Below are positions 44,255-56,100 of a stretch of DNA of 64,000 nucleotides, piece by piece. Every line of letters starts with the position of its first letter. Positions within the stretch are counted from its first letter, which is position 1. The notes beneath the pieces were generated by a model. That model ran no database searches and was not told the DNA's origin. It saw only the letters and a program-made list of their open reading frames with translations. This DNA comes from Closterium sp. NIES-65 (taxonomy: Eukaryota > Streptophyta > Zygnematophyceae > Desmidiales > Closteriaceae): NCBI GenBank assembly GCA_948144175.1, contig CANXME010002317.1:1984001-2048000 (forward strand). Reading direction: 5' to 3'. The translations under genes and the position numbers were made by a program.

Positions 44255-46947
44255 CTCCCCCTTGCACCCAACCCACTAGGTTCGCAAGCCAACATGCTCA
44301 TAGCATGCACGGGGTGAACCTTTAGTGAGTGGTTCCGTGAGGGAATCCGCGTGTTCATTATCACCGGTCGCGAAGCAATATGCCACGCCCTCCTTATCCG
44401 TCTCCCCAACGGCTACCGTAGCATAGTCGGCGTACTTGGAGGGAGGACGAACCTCACGACGCTCGCGAGTCAAGGCCAATGGTAGGGAGGAAGGTGTGGA
44501 GGTAGTTGCCGTCTCGGTTGGTGACACCTCCTCGACATCATCAACGCTCTCCTCGTTGTTCCCTCCCCCCCCTTCTTCGGCTTCCTTCTCCACTTGAGAT
44601 GGAACCTCACTCTCTTCAACCTCCTCTCGTGGCGGAAGGATGAAGGTGAGTTGTTGAGTGGGTTCTTCCTTTGATGGGAACTTGTCTTCATCGATGACCA
44701 CGTCCCGAGACGGGACAACACGCTTTTCATCTAAATCCCACACTCGCCATGCACGCTCGTTCGCCGCAATTCCCAAGTAGATCGCCGCACGAGCTTTCGG
44801 TTGCAACTTGTGGCGAAGTGGATCCGGTACATGGTAGTAGCAAAGGCACCCAAAGGTGCGTAGGCGGTATAGGTTTGGCTTCGTTCCAGTCCATGCTTCG
44901 AATGGAGTCGTTCCCGGTAGCACCTTTGTTGGCACACTATTACGAATCCATGCCGCTAGCGCACTCGCCTCTCCCCACCACTCGTTCCCAAGCTTGGAGT
45001 GTTGAAGTAGCGAACGAACGGCTTCCACCAACGTGCGATTAAGCCGCTCCGCCGCTCCATTTTGTTGGGGTGTGTAGGGTGTTGTGACGTCGTGCTTAAT
45101 GCCCTTGCTCTTCATCCATTTGTCAAGCTCGTTGTTCACGAATTTGCCACCACCGTCCGTGCGAATAACCTTGATCAGCTTCTTGTTGTCGTCGCAAACA
45201 TCGAGCGCCCACTCTTGAATCGCCTTGGCCGCATCTCCTTCAGCCTTCAAGAGCCGGGTCCAACACATCCGCGTCGCGTCGTCGAGCATCACCAAGAGGA
45301 ACCGCGCTCCTCCTTTTGATGCATGCCGCATCGGTCCACACACGTCCATGTGAACAAGCGCAAGCGGGTCCTTAGCGAGGGGTGAGGTACGGCTACCAAA
45401 TGGCTTGCGAGCCATTTTTCCTTCGACACACGCCGCGCACACGCCATTCTCGTCGTCGCCGGCGACCACGTCGACTCCCTTCGCAAGTCCTTTGTTGGCC
45501 AACTCCTTGACCGACTCGTAGTTGGCGTGCGCAAGCCGATTATGCCACGCCTTAAGAGTCGCCTTGGAGCCTTGCGCCACGTTGGATGAAGCCGCTCTCG
45601 GGTACGTCTTGAGATGGTAGATATCTCCGTTGAGAACACCTTGCGCGAATTGCTCCCCCTTCCAAAAGAGGTTCATTGTCGCAACGTCGATGATGGTGAT
45701 CACGTCCTTCTTCGCAAGTTGCGGGACGGATAGAAGGTTCACCTTCACCCCCGGGACGTGAAACACGTTCGTCACGTCCACCGGACCGCTGTCGACGATA
45801 AGGCGCGTACTGCCAACTCCGACCACTGGTAGCAATTCGTTGTTTCCGAACACGATGCTCGTAACGTCTCCCGGAGCGCCAATGTTGTTGAGGAGCGACG
45901 CCGAGTGCGTCATGTGTTGCATTGCGCCGGTATCGAGGAACCACGCGTCGCTTGGAGTTTTGTTCCCGTTGCCGGCCACTAACATGAGCGACTCCTTTGA
46001 ATCATCGGCCTCGCCGGATGCCGTGTGAACGTTTCCCTCTTCGTCCCGCACCTTCGATGGAGTCCAATCGCTCGACCGCTTCCGACACTCCCGCCAAAAG
46101 TGTCCCGGTTTGCGGCAATAGTGACACTTGCCGCGATGCTCGCTCCCACCGGACGATTCCTTCGTTGAACCCTTGTTCCACTTGGTCTTCTTTCCGGAAC
46201 TCCTTTCGGAGAACATGGCGGTCCCCTCCCTCTCATTCGCGAATTGTCGGCGACGTGACTCCTCATGGAGAAGCCGACCGACCACCATTTCCTTCGTCCA
46301 AGTGCTTTGTACGCTATCGAGCGTCGTAATCACCGTCGACTACTCTTCCGGAAGGCCGCAAAGCAAGGTGAGAATCCAATCCTCCTCCGTGACCGATCCA
46401 CCGAGATCTATGAGCGTTTCCCCGAGTTCCTCCACACGAGTCGCATACTCGTGCATCGATTCGCCCGCGCGTAACTTCACCGTGTAGAACGCATTTTGGG
46501 CTAGGATCTTGCCGTGGAGAGTCTTGTTCACGTGCATCGTCTCGAGCCGCTTCCATGCTTCACGCGCCGACGCTTCGAGCTTGATGCACGTGCGCACCGA
46601 ACTCACGAGGTTGATGCCGATGCGAGAAATCAACGTTGCAAACGTCTTTTGGTCCTTCTTCTTCCATGCCGCGATCTCGTCCTCGTTGACCGGCTTTTTC
46701 TCCGTTCCGTCGAAGAGACCCCAAAGTCCCCGCTCCATCATGAGCACTTGGAACTTCAATTTCCACGCGGAGTAGTTTTGTCCCGTGAAAATCGGAACCG
46801 CCGACGTGCCGAACACCGTCGAGTTTGTCCAGGGTTCGCCGGGATTCGAGACGACACCACCTAAGGAAGTGCCAGAGGTTTCGCTTGACGTCATCATGCT
46901 TGCTACAAATCGCGCGCGTAGACTCCTCCGACCAGCTCTGATACCAC

Positions 46948-47500
46948 TGTTGTAGAGGACTCTCCTCTACTTTGCAGGAACAGGGAATTGTTCTAAGCAG
47001 TAGAGCACTCTGCTAGCTTTCCAACGAGCCGTAGATCACCTCGTTCGCCTAAGTATCGAGCGAGATATCGCCGTTTATGTGCTAGGTAGTGCTCTTAGAA
47101 GCAATGATAGACCTCTCTGGAATTTTGGTTCGAATGTACCTTGTATAAAGAACTCTGAGTTTCACTATAAAACATGCATACAAGACAAGTCGATTTATAG
47201 CAAATGCATTACATCGAACCGCACATGTAACATCGCATCGCTACACTCGCGTCGCGAATGCGCCGCGTGTAACATTTCGGTTGGGGTGAAATTCGGCCAC
47301 CGAATTTCACACCGAACACACCGAATTCGCCTTGCACTTGAAGGTTGGAATGTGGTGCCGCCACGTGGCACCGAATTGTGAGTCTTCCGAAGTCAATCGG
47401 TGCAACCCCACCGATCCCTAGTCAAAGGGATCGAAGGCACCGAAGTGCCCTCGGTGGGTTGGGGGCATACAACCGCCCCACCGCCGAACTCCCTCCAACA
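46948..47500 (-). repeat. 5' LTR of the Copia in the Harbinger element
   Basis: Same 553-bp sequence as 43702-44254 with about six substitutions, followed by the CTCAC duplication. Confidence 0.9.
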
Positions 47501-47787
47501 CTCACTACCACATCCTCAGCGCATATGGAACTTGCAGCAATCTAGGACCCGCATGATTGTGGAACAGGTTTTTGGGAGGATAAAGGGAAAGTGGCGTCTA
47601 GTGGACGGCCGTATGGAGAGTCACATGGGGCGGGTTGTGATGACTGTCGGCGCCGTGGTCGCCATCCACAACCTTGAGCTAACCCTTGGCTCCCGTCCAC
47701 GTCTTGTTGCGCCACGTGTGCGCAACCGTTGGTGGCTTTCGGGGCCAACGGCGAATGCACCCCATTACGGCCCGAGTACCCCTGGTT

Positions 47788-49481
47788 TTACTCCGACTCG
47801 TCGGAGGAGTCGCCTGACGGGGTACCTCTACGCCTCTTGGAGGCTCGGCCACCCGGAGCTGCCCGCGCCAACTCTCGGGTAAGTCGCTTGAACTCCTCCC
47901 ATTGTTCCGCCATGACGCCCTTAACAGTTGTAGCCATTCTCTCTACCATCTCGTCGATCATTCCGTGACGCTCGCGAACATTATGACGTTGCATTCCATA
48001 TTCACGCGGTCCGTTGTCATCTTCCTTGTGCGCAGGCGACGGCCCAGGCCCGCGGATGACACGACGTCCACGCAGCGAAACACCCGTAGTCGCCCCAACA
48101 ACGGGTGATTCGTCTAAACCAGGCGGCTTCTTTGCCGAAGGTGCATTTGGGAGCACGGGTGGGGCCGGTCCTGCAGTCGGGACTGGTGAACGACAGAGTT
48201 TTGCAGGGACATCTAAGATGCTATCGTGAATGGGCTAACTGCTTTTCATTGTCAAGGGCTAACTGTTTTTTAACGTGAATGCATGTGTTCTTGGAAATGA
48301 ATGTCCTGCACAACTCACCTTCCAGCTTGATGGTAGTAGTAGTTGCTGCTCGAGATGAACCTTCCCTGGCTTCAAAGTTATGTCAGTAGATCTGCACTGT
48401 GGATGCCCGATTGATCCTGGAGAGGGTTACAGGCGCGTTCGCCTGGGGGGTTATGGGCGCACTGACCCGCTACTGAAATAAGCCCTTTTATCCCAATGGT
48501 CTAGTGGTTGGGATTCTGACAAGTTATTGGTGGCGGTTCGGTTGCCGAGAGAGAGAGGCTGTGAAGCTGGCAGCGTTGTACCTCCTGGACAGAACAGGTG
48601 TAGGAACAATTACAGCTATGAGCTAGTAGTCGTGGCATACATGTGCCTAACTGGAAACATTCACAGCACTCACGAGAAATAGTAGTCGGCGCTCCCGCTG
48701 CATGTGCCGGATTTGCCGCATCTCCAGGTGCCTGTGTGCTGGCCGCCAGAACACGAGGGTGAGCATTCTCACGCTCCCCGAATACGACATCGAATAGCTC
48801 GTACTAAGAGGGAAGCTTAGGTGGACGACCGTTCCCGCTGCGGTTTATAATGTTGTCGCGTATGTTGCGGTAACGGCGCTCCATACGCAACAACTTCGCT
48901 TTAATCGCTGCGATGCCATGCCGCCACCCGGGATGCCTGCGTACCATATCTTCGGAGATGGTTGTATAAATGTTCTGTTCTTGCAGGCGTTGCTGCGCCT
49001 GCACTTGCGTGTGGAGGTCGTGACGGACCACAGCTACCTAAAACTCCTCCGTCGCGTTCCAGCGCGCAGCAGCGGACACGTTGCGAGTCTGTCTACGAGT
49101 GGAAGGACGTGCAGCTGTGTTGTCGTCGCCATCATCCTCTGACGCGACGGCGTCATCATCGGCGTCATCCTCAACATCACCATCGTCTGCCGCACCGAAC
49201 GCAACATCAGCGTCAGTCAAAGCGGCGTTGAACGCCGGTCCACGCGTTGGTAGAGGATCTAGAATTATGATGGTGGGGCCCTGGTCGACGTCAGACTGAT
49301 TGTTGGGGCGTGGCTGCCGTTCCCCGCCAGAGGAGTTGTTGTCCATGTCGTCAAGATCTATCGGGGTGGTAATTGTGAGACAAGTGTCATTCATGTTTGT
49401 GACTGCTGTTTTGTGGTTGGGCTTGGCTTCATCGCTAGTGCTGGTTTGCAATATTGCGTAGGTTGCCCCGTATCGGCTCAA
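47788..49481 (-). pseudogene. Myb/SANT-like accessory protein of the Harbinger element, probably decayed
   Basis: The first part (49481-49038) is acidic with Asp-rich runs and ends in ARWNATEEF, typical of the start of a Harbinger Myb/trihelix domain. A TAG follows, and the frame then continues as VRHDLHTQVQ...WRHGIAAIKAKLLRMERRYRNIRD (to 48804). A third part (48156-47788) is basic and ends GRASKRRRGTPSGDSSDESE, a nuclear-localisation-like tail. The gap 48160-48800 may be intron. The 3' end overlaps the 3' end of the transposase gene, tail to tail. In this superfamily the second protein helps nuclear import and DNA binding. Assignment rests on position, composition and the short W...EEF motif. 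Confidence 0.5.
48490..48556 (+). other. tRNA-like remnant (tRNA-Glu-like 5' half)
   Basis: TCCCAATGGTCTAGTGGTTG continuing to GGATTCTGA resembles the 5' half of a tRNA-Glu, including an A-box, and GCGGTTCGGTTGCC downstream resembles a B-box. The 3' acceptor strand does not pair, so it is not a functional tRNA. It could be a pseudogene or SINE head. Confidence 0.35.
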
Positions 49482-49993
49482 CCAACCAAATTCAAGTTAT
49501 TGATTTTCCCGCCAAGGCGACAGCACATCGCGTGGTTCGCAGAGTCGCAAATGTTGGAGCTCGAGCCGCGTCAGCGAGAATGTTCGATTCCGTGCATTCG
49601 TGGGATGTTCGAACTCCACTCAATTTGGCGGGAGGGAGCAATTCGAACGCGTCAGAGTACAAAAATGTAAACTGAGTCAGTCAGGTCTCGCTAAGTAATT
49701 TCACGACATTAGCGAAGGCGGGTAACCAGCCAAGTTCGCACCGGTTCGAGCTTTAGTTGACACGCCCTTAGGACGCGTCAACTCCGGCAAAATTTGGCGA
49801 TCGATCCTGCGAAGGGTCGATTTTTGACTGGGTTAAAAGTTGCAATTGCGGAATTTTAGTGCGGTTGACAATCTATATTGTACGAACGATTGCTGTTTTG
49901 CAAGAGTTGACGCGTCCTAACAGGATGTTCCCAAGGTGCGGCTTGTAGCTCCTTTAAAAGGAGGAAGCGAGATAGATGAATCCTAGCATGTAT

Positions 49994-50066
49994 CGACTCC
50001 ACTGGGGATCGAACCCAGAATCTCTGGTTCCGTAGACCAGCGCCTTATCCATTGGGCCATGGAGTC
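49994..50066 (-). tRNA. tRNA-Arg: tRNA-Arg (anticodon ACG)
   Basis: 73-nt cloverleaf on the minus strand without intron. The acceptor stem GACTCCA/TGGAGTC is fully paired with discriminator G. The D arm reads GGCCCAATGGATAAGGC. The anticodon stem CTGGT/ACCAG encloses loop CTACGGA, anticodon ACG. The T arm is CTGGGTTCGATCCCCAG. ACG would be edited to ICG and reads CGU/CGC/CGA. It lies between the Harbinger end (49917) and the CPBP gene start (50155). Confidence 0.95.
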
Positions 50067-50154
50067 ATGTCACGACAACATAAAAAAATTTGTCACAATG
50101 TATATTAAAGGCTGCACTTCCAGTATCAGTCTTCCACAACCATCACGCGCCACC

Positions 50155-53100
50155 ATGAGCAGCAGCAGCGCCGTCACGTCGCTCCGGCTCTCACTCACCC
50201 ACCCGCACCTTCTGCAGCCTCGGTGTGGGTCTGAGGGACGTCAATCATGCACCAACCCGCGAGCATCGCTGACATGTCATCAACCCTATCCTCGCGATGT
50301 CACGCGTCGTAACCTTCCTGTCGTTGACTGGAGACGCGTCGCGGGCGGCGTTGCTTGCGCGCTTCGTAGCTCAGATAGTGGAACAGGGTCAAAGCCGAAA
50401 TTCGCGCAGCTTTGCCTTCCTCAATCCCAGAATAGAGTATCCCAGTCCCATGGGTTACATCTCGCCTGCACGTTCAACGGACGTCACGTTCCCAGAGCAA
50501 CTGAACGCTCCCTGGGAGCAAATGGAGGGAAATTCAAATTCGGGTCAGATGAACGTTTTTCCTCCTGGTCGGGACTAGCTGCGCCAGGAAGGTTCGCCAC
50601 TGTTTCGGCCGAGCCGGTATCTGAGAGTAAGGCGAGTAGAGCAGCGCGTGGAACTGTGCGGTGTAGATCCGGCGCGGATAATAACGAGACGGAGAATGAC
50701 TCTAGCGCGGACGGGGAAGCCGGGTTGGCGGAGGCGGAGGGGGAGAAGGCTTGGTGGGCGCAAGGGTGGGACGTGCCGTGGGGGTGGCGGGAGACAGGCA
50801 TCGGAATGAGCGCGTGGATCTCCAGGTATGTACTTATAACGAGTGTTGCATATAACGGGGATAAATGAAGGCTTGGTGGGCGCAAGGGTGGGACATGCTT
50901 TGGGGATGGCGGGATTCAGGCATCTGAATGAGCGCGTGGATCTCGAGGTATGTGCTTATAACGAGTGTTGCTTATAACAGGGAGAGGAGCAGTGTGCGTG
51001 CAAGTGTGGGACGTGCCGTGGGGATGGAGGGAGACGGGCATCGAAATGAGCGCGTGGATCTCGAGGTGTGTACTTATAGTGAATGCTGTTGATAAGGAGG
51101 ATAGTGGTGTGCTCAACACTTCCGCCGCACCCCCTTCTTCTTCCACCCGTCTTCCCCGCTCCCCAACCCCTCATGTCTTTTCCCAGCTTCATATTTGAGG
51201 GCATAGGGGTGACTTTTGAGTCGAGTCAAAAGTCACCTCTTCCCCCCTCCCCAACCCCTCATGTCTTTTCCCAGCTTCATATTTGAGGGCATAGCCATGC
51301 AGAACGCCTGTCTCAAGCTTGGCTGGGCCCCCTGGAGGGGCACGGATCTCGGTCACATTCCCACCCCACCCCACCCAATCCCACTCCACCAATCTTCCCC
51401 CCCCCTCCCTCCTCCCCAGCTTTATCTTTGTGGGCATAGCCGTGCAGCTGGCGTGTCTCAAGCTCGGGTGGGCGCCCTGGAGGGGCACAGATCTCAACGA
51501 CGAGGCGCTCTTTCTGCTCATCAACCATTCGTGTGTGCTTGTCCCCGATCTCCTCCCTTCCTCCGCCCTCCCACCCCCCCCCAGCTTCATATTTGTGGGA
51601 ATAGCCGTGCAGCTCGCCTGCCTCAAGCTCGGGTGGGCGCCCTGGAGGGGCACAGACCTCAACGACTGAGGCGCTCTTTCGCTCATCAACCAGTCGGCTG
51701 TGTGTGTGCGCATATCCCCCCTTTCCACCCTTCCTTCCTTCCTTGGCCCTCCCCACCGCACTTCCAGCTTCATATTCGTGGGCATAGCCGTGCAGTTAAC
51801 TTGCCTCAAGCTCGGGTGGGCGCCCTGGAGGGGCACGGATCTCAATGACGAGGCGCTCTTTCTGCTCATCAACCAGTCGGTGCGAACGGCATCAGGGATA
51901 GCCATCGTGTGGTTTGTCGCGCGCCCCTTCAACCCACTCTCCACCGACCTTTTCCATTGGGGTAGGTCCATTCGGGGAAAGATAGGTAGGTAGGTGCCTT
52001 TTGGGGTAGGTAGGTAGCTAGGTAGGTGCCTTCTGGGGTAGGTAGGTAGCTAGGTAGGTGCCTTCTTGAGTAGGTAGGTGCCTTCTTGAGTAGGTAGGCG
52101 CGTTCTGGGTTGCTCTTTCTGCTCATCAACCAGTCGGTGCGAATGGCATCAGGAATCGCCATTGTCTGGCTTGTCGCCCGCCACTTCCAACCACTCTCCA
52201 CCGACCCCTTCCACTGGGGTAGGTCCCTTCGGTTCGGGAAAGGTAAGTAGGTGTTAGAAATAGTCAGTCAACACTTTGTACTATATTCTATATCGGTTAG
52301 GTTACTTTGTAGGTTGGGTGTAGATTTGTAATCCCAACCCTATCTGGTTGGGATTCCCTCGTAATCCTGCAAATCTGCCAACTCACCAATTGGAGATTTG
52401 CTAGGATTCCCATCCCATCCTTTCTCTAGCTTTGCTCAACCCAACCCTGTTTGTACTTAAGGCCTAGTGCCTTCCTTATCAAGTAATCAGTTCAGTTCCA
52501 ATTCTATCATGGTATCGAGCTAGTAAATTCCGCTCACGCGGAATCCGATCCTTGGCGTCCCGATGGTTCTCTCCTTCTAGGCTATGCCTATTTCGGTTCC
52601 CGGCTCCTACGCTTAGCGTTTTTCAGAAACTTCACATCGTCGCTCCGGTCAAGCGCGCATTCGGCTTCCTTCATCGCGCATCTCGTTTTTCAACGGCGAC
52701 ATTCTCAGCCTTCGACTTCCTTCATCGTAAGCTTCTGGTGTTTATATCTCCGTGGCAATTTTTCGCATCTTCTTAACTTCGAACAGGTTTTCAGCGGCGC
52801 AGCAGAACAGGTCCAGCGGCGCAGCGGAACAGGTTCAGCGGTGCAGCAGAACAGGTTCAGCGGCGCAGCAGAACAGGTTCAGCGGCGCAGCAGAACAGTT
52901 TCAGCGGCGCAGCAGAACAGGTCAGCGGCGCAGCAGAGAAGCAGAACAGGTCAGCGGCGCAGCAGAACAGGTCAGCGGCGCAGCAGAGAAGCGGAACAGG
53001 GGCAGCAGCGAAGCAGATCAGGGGGCATCGGCGAAGCAGTATAACAGGGTATATTACGGGCATTCTATTGACAAAATCGCGTTTCGGACTTCCTCAATTT

Positions 53101-56100
53101 CCGCTACGTATCGGAGACTTTAGTGCTGCGCTCCGCGCGTAATGGCAACTTCAACTTCCACTCTCGTCAGAAACCTCATCATCCTTAACCTCGGTCCCAA
53201 CGGCACGAGCACCAATTTCGGGGAGTGGTGCTATGGAGTGGAGAAGCACCTCCTTAGCTCGTAGCTCAAGGGGATTTGCCTCAAGGACATCCTCCTCAAC
53301 CGCGGCAAGGGGAAGATGCCTCTCCCTCCCGATCCTCTCGGCGAAGGCGCTGCTGCCACAGCCAAGCTTGCTTTCGACGCTAAGACCACCAAGTATGAGA
53401 CGGACTTCAGTCTTTGGGAGCAGGCGGATGCAGCAGTGGTTAGGGTGTTCATCACCACCACCCCAGTTGAGTTAGTCAAGTCCTACCGCACCTTCCGCTC
53501 TGCGCATGACATTTGGAAGTACCTCTAGGATCGTTTTCATGACAAAACTGCAGTGGGAGTTGCAATCCTCATTCCGCGCATGTTCCAAGTCCGCCTTGAT
53601 GAATGCCCGGGCATGGCAGACTACATCTCTGAAATCCGCAACATCCATGAGGAGCTCAAGGTCATTGGGATCACCTTCCCCGAACAGGCACCTGCTGCTG
53701 GGCTACTCGTCGGACTCACCCCGGCCCGGCCTACAACGTCACCAGTTCCATGCTCAAGCAGCTCCCCACCAAGGAACTCACCTTTGAGAAAGTCGCTTCG
53801 GCCCTTCTCTCCGCCGAATAGGACCTTGCAGCCCAGGCATCCGTCAATGCTGTGCGCTACTCCCCTGGCATCCCATTTCGTTCCCAGCAGGGCCAGAGGC
53901 GCAAATCCTTTCCCCCATGCCAGTACCTCATTAGGAAGGGTCCACGTGCGGGGCAGAAATGCAATGGCACCAACCACCCTGAGGCAACTTGCTTCAAGAA
54001 GCGAGATGACGAGTGGTATGACGTCCACGGTGTCTCCAAGGACAAGCGCCCTCCCAACTGGGCACCACCCCGTCGCGTGAACCGGGTCGAGGTAGTGGAG
54101 GAACCTGCCCAGGCATTTGCTAGTGCCCCATCTGATGTTCGCCTTAACCTGTTGTTCTCTGGTGCTGGTCTTATTAATGAGAAGGGGTCGCAGTACATCG
54201 GTGTTTCAACCACACAGGGAATCGAGTTCATACTAGACAGTGGTGCCACCCACACAGTGCTTAAAGACCAAAGTGCTTTCGTTCCCTCCAGGCTCCCACC
54301 TCACTCCTTGGAGCCGATTCTAGCTTCTCCATGCAATGCCATGGGTCTTCCACAGTCTCCTGTCCAGCTTTCCCATCCGGCACAGTCACTGGCATATGTG
54401 CCCCCACCCTCCGCTACAACCTTCTTGCACAGCGGGAAATCCAACACGCAGGCGTGATCACCATCTTTCCCAATGATGTTGACTACTGTGACATGTTTGA
54501 CGCCAAGACCGGACATCCATCTTGCCCGCTTCACCCTCAACTCCAACAACCTGTACACACTAGTTGTACCTCCTGTTCAAACATGCTCCCTCACCAACCT
54601 TCCGCTTCCATCCTCAGACTCCCCCTCATGTCACTGCCGCCTCGCCTCCTCACTGACAAGACTATGCTATTTCATAACCGCCTCGGCCACATCAACTTCC
54701 GCGCACTTTCAGACCTTGCCACCAAACAACTCCTTCATGGGCTGCCCGCCTCACTTCCACAACCCCCCTCTCTTTCTGGATCGCCTTGCCTTGACTGTGC
54801 ACTGAGCAAGCTTCGGGAACAGCCCCATCTCCCCACTGAGTCCATCTCTAGAGCACCTCTCGATCGCGTACACATGGACCTTTGGGGTCCAGCTCTTGTT
54901 CGTTCCCGTGGCGGACACTTCTACTTCCTTGTTATCGTTGATGACTATTCCCGCTATGTGTCAGTTCACCTTCTCATCGCCAAGTCTAAAGCCCCAGCCA
55001 TCATCATGGAATGGGCCAGGCAGGCTCATTCACACTTCAAAACCAAAATCAAGATTCTTCACTCTGACGGTGGTGGTGAATTCCGCAACAACACTTTCAA
55101 AGCTTTCTGCTCAACTGAGGGTATTCGTCAGACCTTCACTCTCCCAGACAGCCGTCAACAGAACGGTGTTGCTGAGAGCCGAAACCGCATCCTGGTGCAG
55201 ATTGCTCGCTGCCTCCTCACTCATGCTTCCGCCCCTCCCTCTCTTTGGGGATATGTCATGCTCCATGCTGCCGCCCTCCACAATCTCCATCCTCATCCTC
55301 ACCACACCCACACCACCCCCGCAGAGCTGTGGACGGGTCAAAAGCCGCCCGTCCGCCCTCTTCGTGTATGGGGGTGCACTTCCTATGTCCTCCTCAACTC
55401 CCAAGCCCGTCGCGCAGTTGGCGGCAAGCTTGCTCCGAAAACAATCACGTGCGTGTACCTCGGGCACAACTCGGACTCGCCAGACTACCTCTTCCTCCAT
55501 TCTCCCACCAACAAACTCTATTGCAGCCGAGATGTTTTCTTCGATTAATCCCACCCATTCTACCCCTCCTCCATAGTTTCTCCTTCTCCTCCGCCTCCCT
55601 CTCTTACTTGGGCTGACTTTGACAGCCTTCCTCCTGCCACCACTCCATCTCCTCCTCTTCCCGCTCCCTCCACAGTTTCCGACCCCCCGTCACCCGCTTC
55701 CCCATCCAGCACCACGCAGTCTCCCCCGCTCCAACCCGCCCCCGAGCCGATTCCTCTCAAAACCTACCAACGCCGTCCTCCTGCTGCTGCTCCTCCTCCT
55801 GCTCCAACTCCTGCTCCTGATCTGGCTCCTGCTCCTGATCTGGCTCCTGCTCCTGATCCAGCTGCTGTTCCTGATGCTGCCACTCCACCTGCTGCTTCCC
55901 CTCCTCCAGCTCCGCCTCCCTCCCCCATCGCTGGTCGCACCCGCTCGCGCAAAGCTTCCAAGCCTCTTTCCCTTTCCATTCGTGTCTCTCTCAATCCTCC
56001 TCCTGTCGGGGGTGATTATTCGCTCATGCCCTCCCTTTTTGAGGACAGACATGAGGAGTTGATTGAGATTGACTCAGCCATACACGCACTCTGCTCCCTC

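Larger units (their letters stand above)
43702..47500 (-). mobile_element. Copia LTR retrotransposon inside the Harbinger transposase gene
   Basis: LTRs are 43702-44254 and 46948-47500 (553 bp each, about six differences) with perfect CTCAC duplications (43697-43701 and 47501-47505). On the minus strand a tRNA-iMet primer site TGGTATCAGAGC (46946-46935) abuts the 5' LTR, and the purine tract CAAGGGGGAG (44264-44255) the 3' LTR. Parts recognised: gag (46897-46340; WKLKFQVLMMERGLW), knuckle CHYCRKPGHFWREC, protease (WFLDTGAMQHMTH), integrase (MLDDATRMCW, RTDGGGKFVNNE, YTPQQNGAAERLNRT) and a short C-terminal tail. Reverse transcriptase was not recognised, so this is an incomplete, probably non-autonomous copy. 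LTR similarity points to a fairly recent insertion. Confidence 0.9.
42874..47880 (+). pseudogene. Harbinger (DDE_Tnp_4-type) transposase, disrupted
   Basis: The likely start is the ATG at 42874; an in-frame stop follows at 42895-42897 and a frameshift lies near 43205-43220, where the frame changes from one ending LGWG to one beginning YRELGLHFGF. Domain signs are IVGAIDGTYIRT (first Asp, about 43400), GWPGSVNDARVF and YAIVGDAAYGLRPY (second Asp region, about 43550-43650), and, beyond the Copia insertion, MIVEQVFGRIKGKWR (the Glu, about 47550) and VAIHNLE. The Copia interrupts between the second acidic motif and the Glu. Harbinger transposases cut and paste the element at TWA targets with help of the Myb-like partner. 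This copy cannot make an intact protein. Confidence 0.85.
42362..49917 (+). mobile_element. PIF/Harbinger DNA transposon (transposase plus Myb/SANT-like gene), inactivated
   Basis: The outer ends are GGACG-type inverted termini (GGACGAGGACACTCGC left; GGACGCGTCAACTCTTG right, inverted) with TAA on both sides (42359-42361 and 49918-49920), the usual 3-bp Harbinger duplication. The terminal ~150 bp at each end are related to each other in inverted orientation and each is partly palindromic, with an 18-bp inverted repeat CGCGTCCTAAGGGCGTGT at 42511-42528 and 49760-49777. Inside are a transposase gene on plus and a second gene on minus, tail to tail. A Copia (43702-47500) splits the transposase, and Gypsy B sits in the left end (whose outermost part also exists at 36709-36833). 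Confidence 0.75.

Noticed and set aside
50297-50885. Overlapping frames on both strands of CPBP exon 1
   Set aside because: Exon 1 on plus continues in phase into conserved CPBP exons; the other frames do not.
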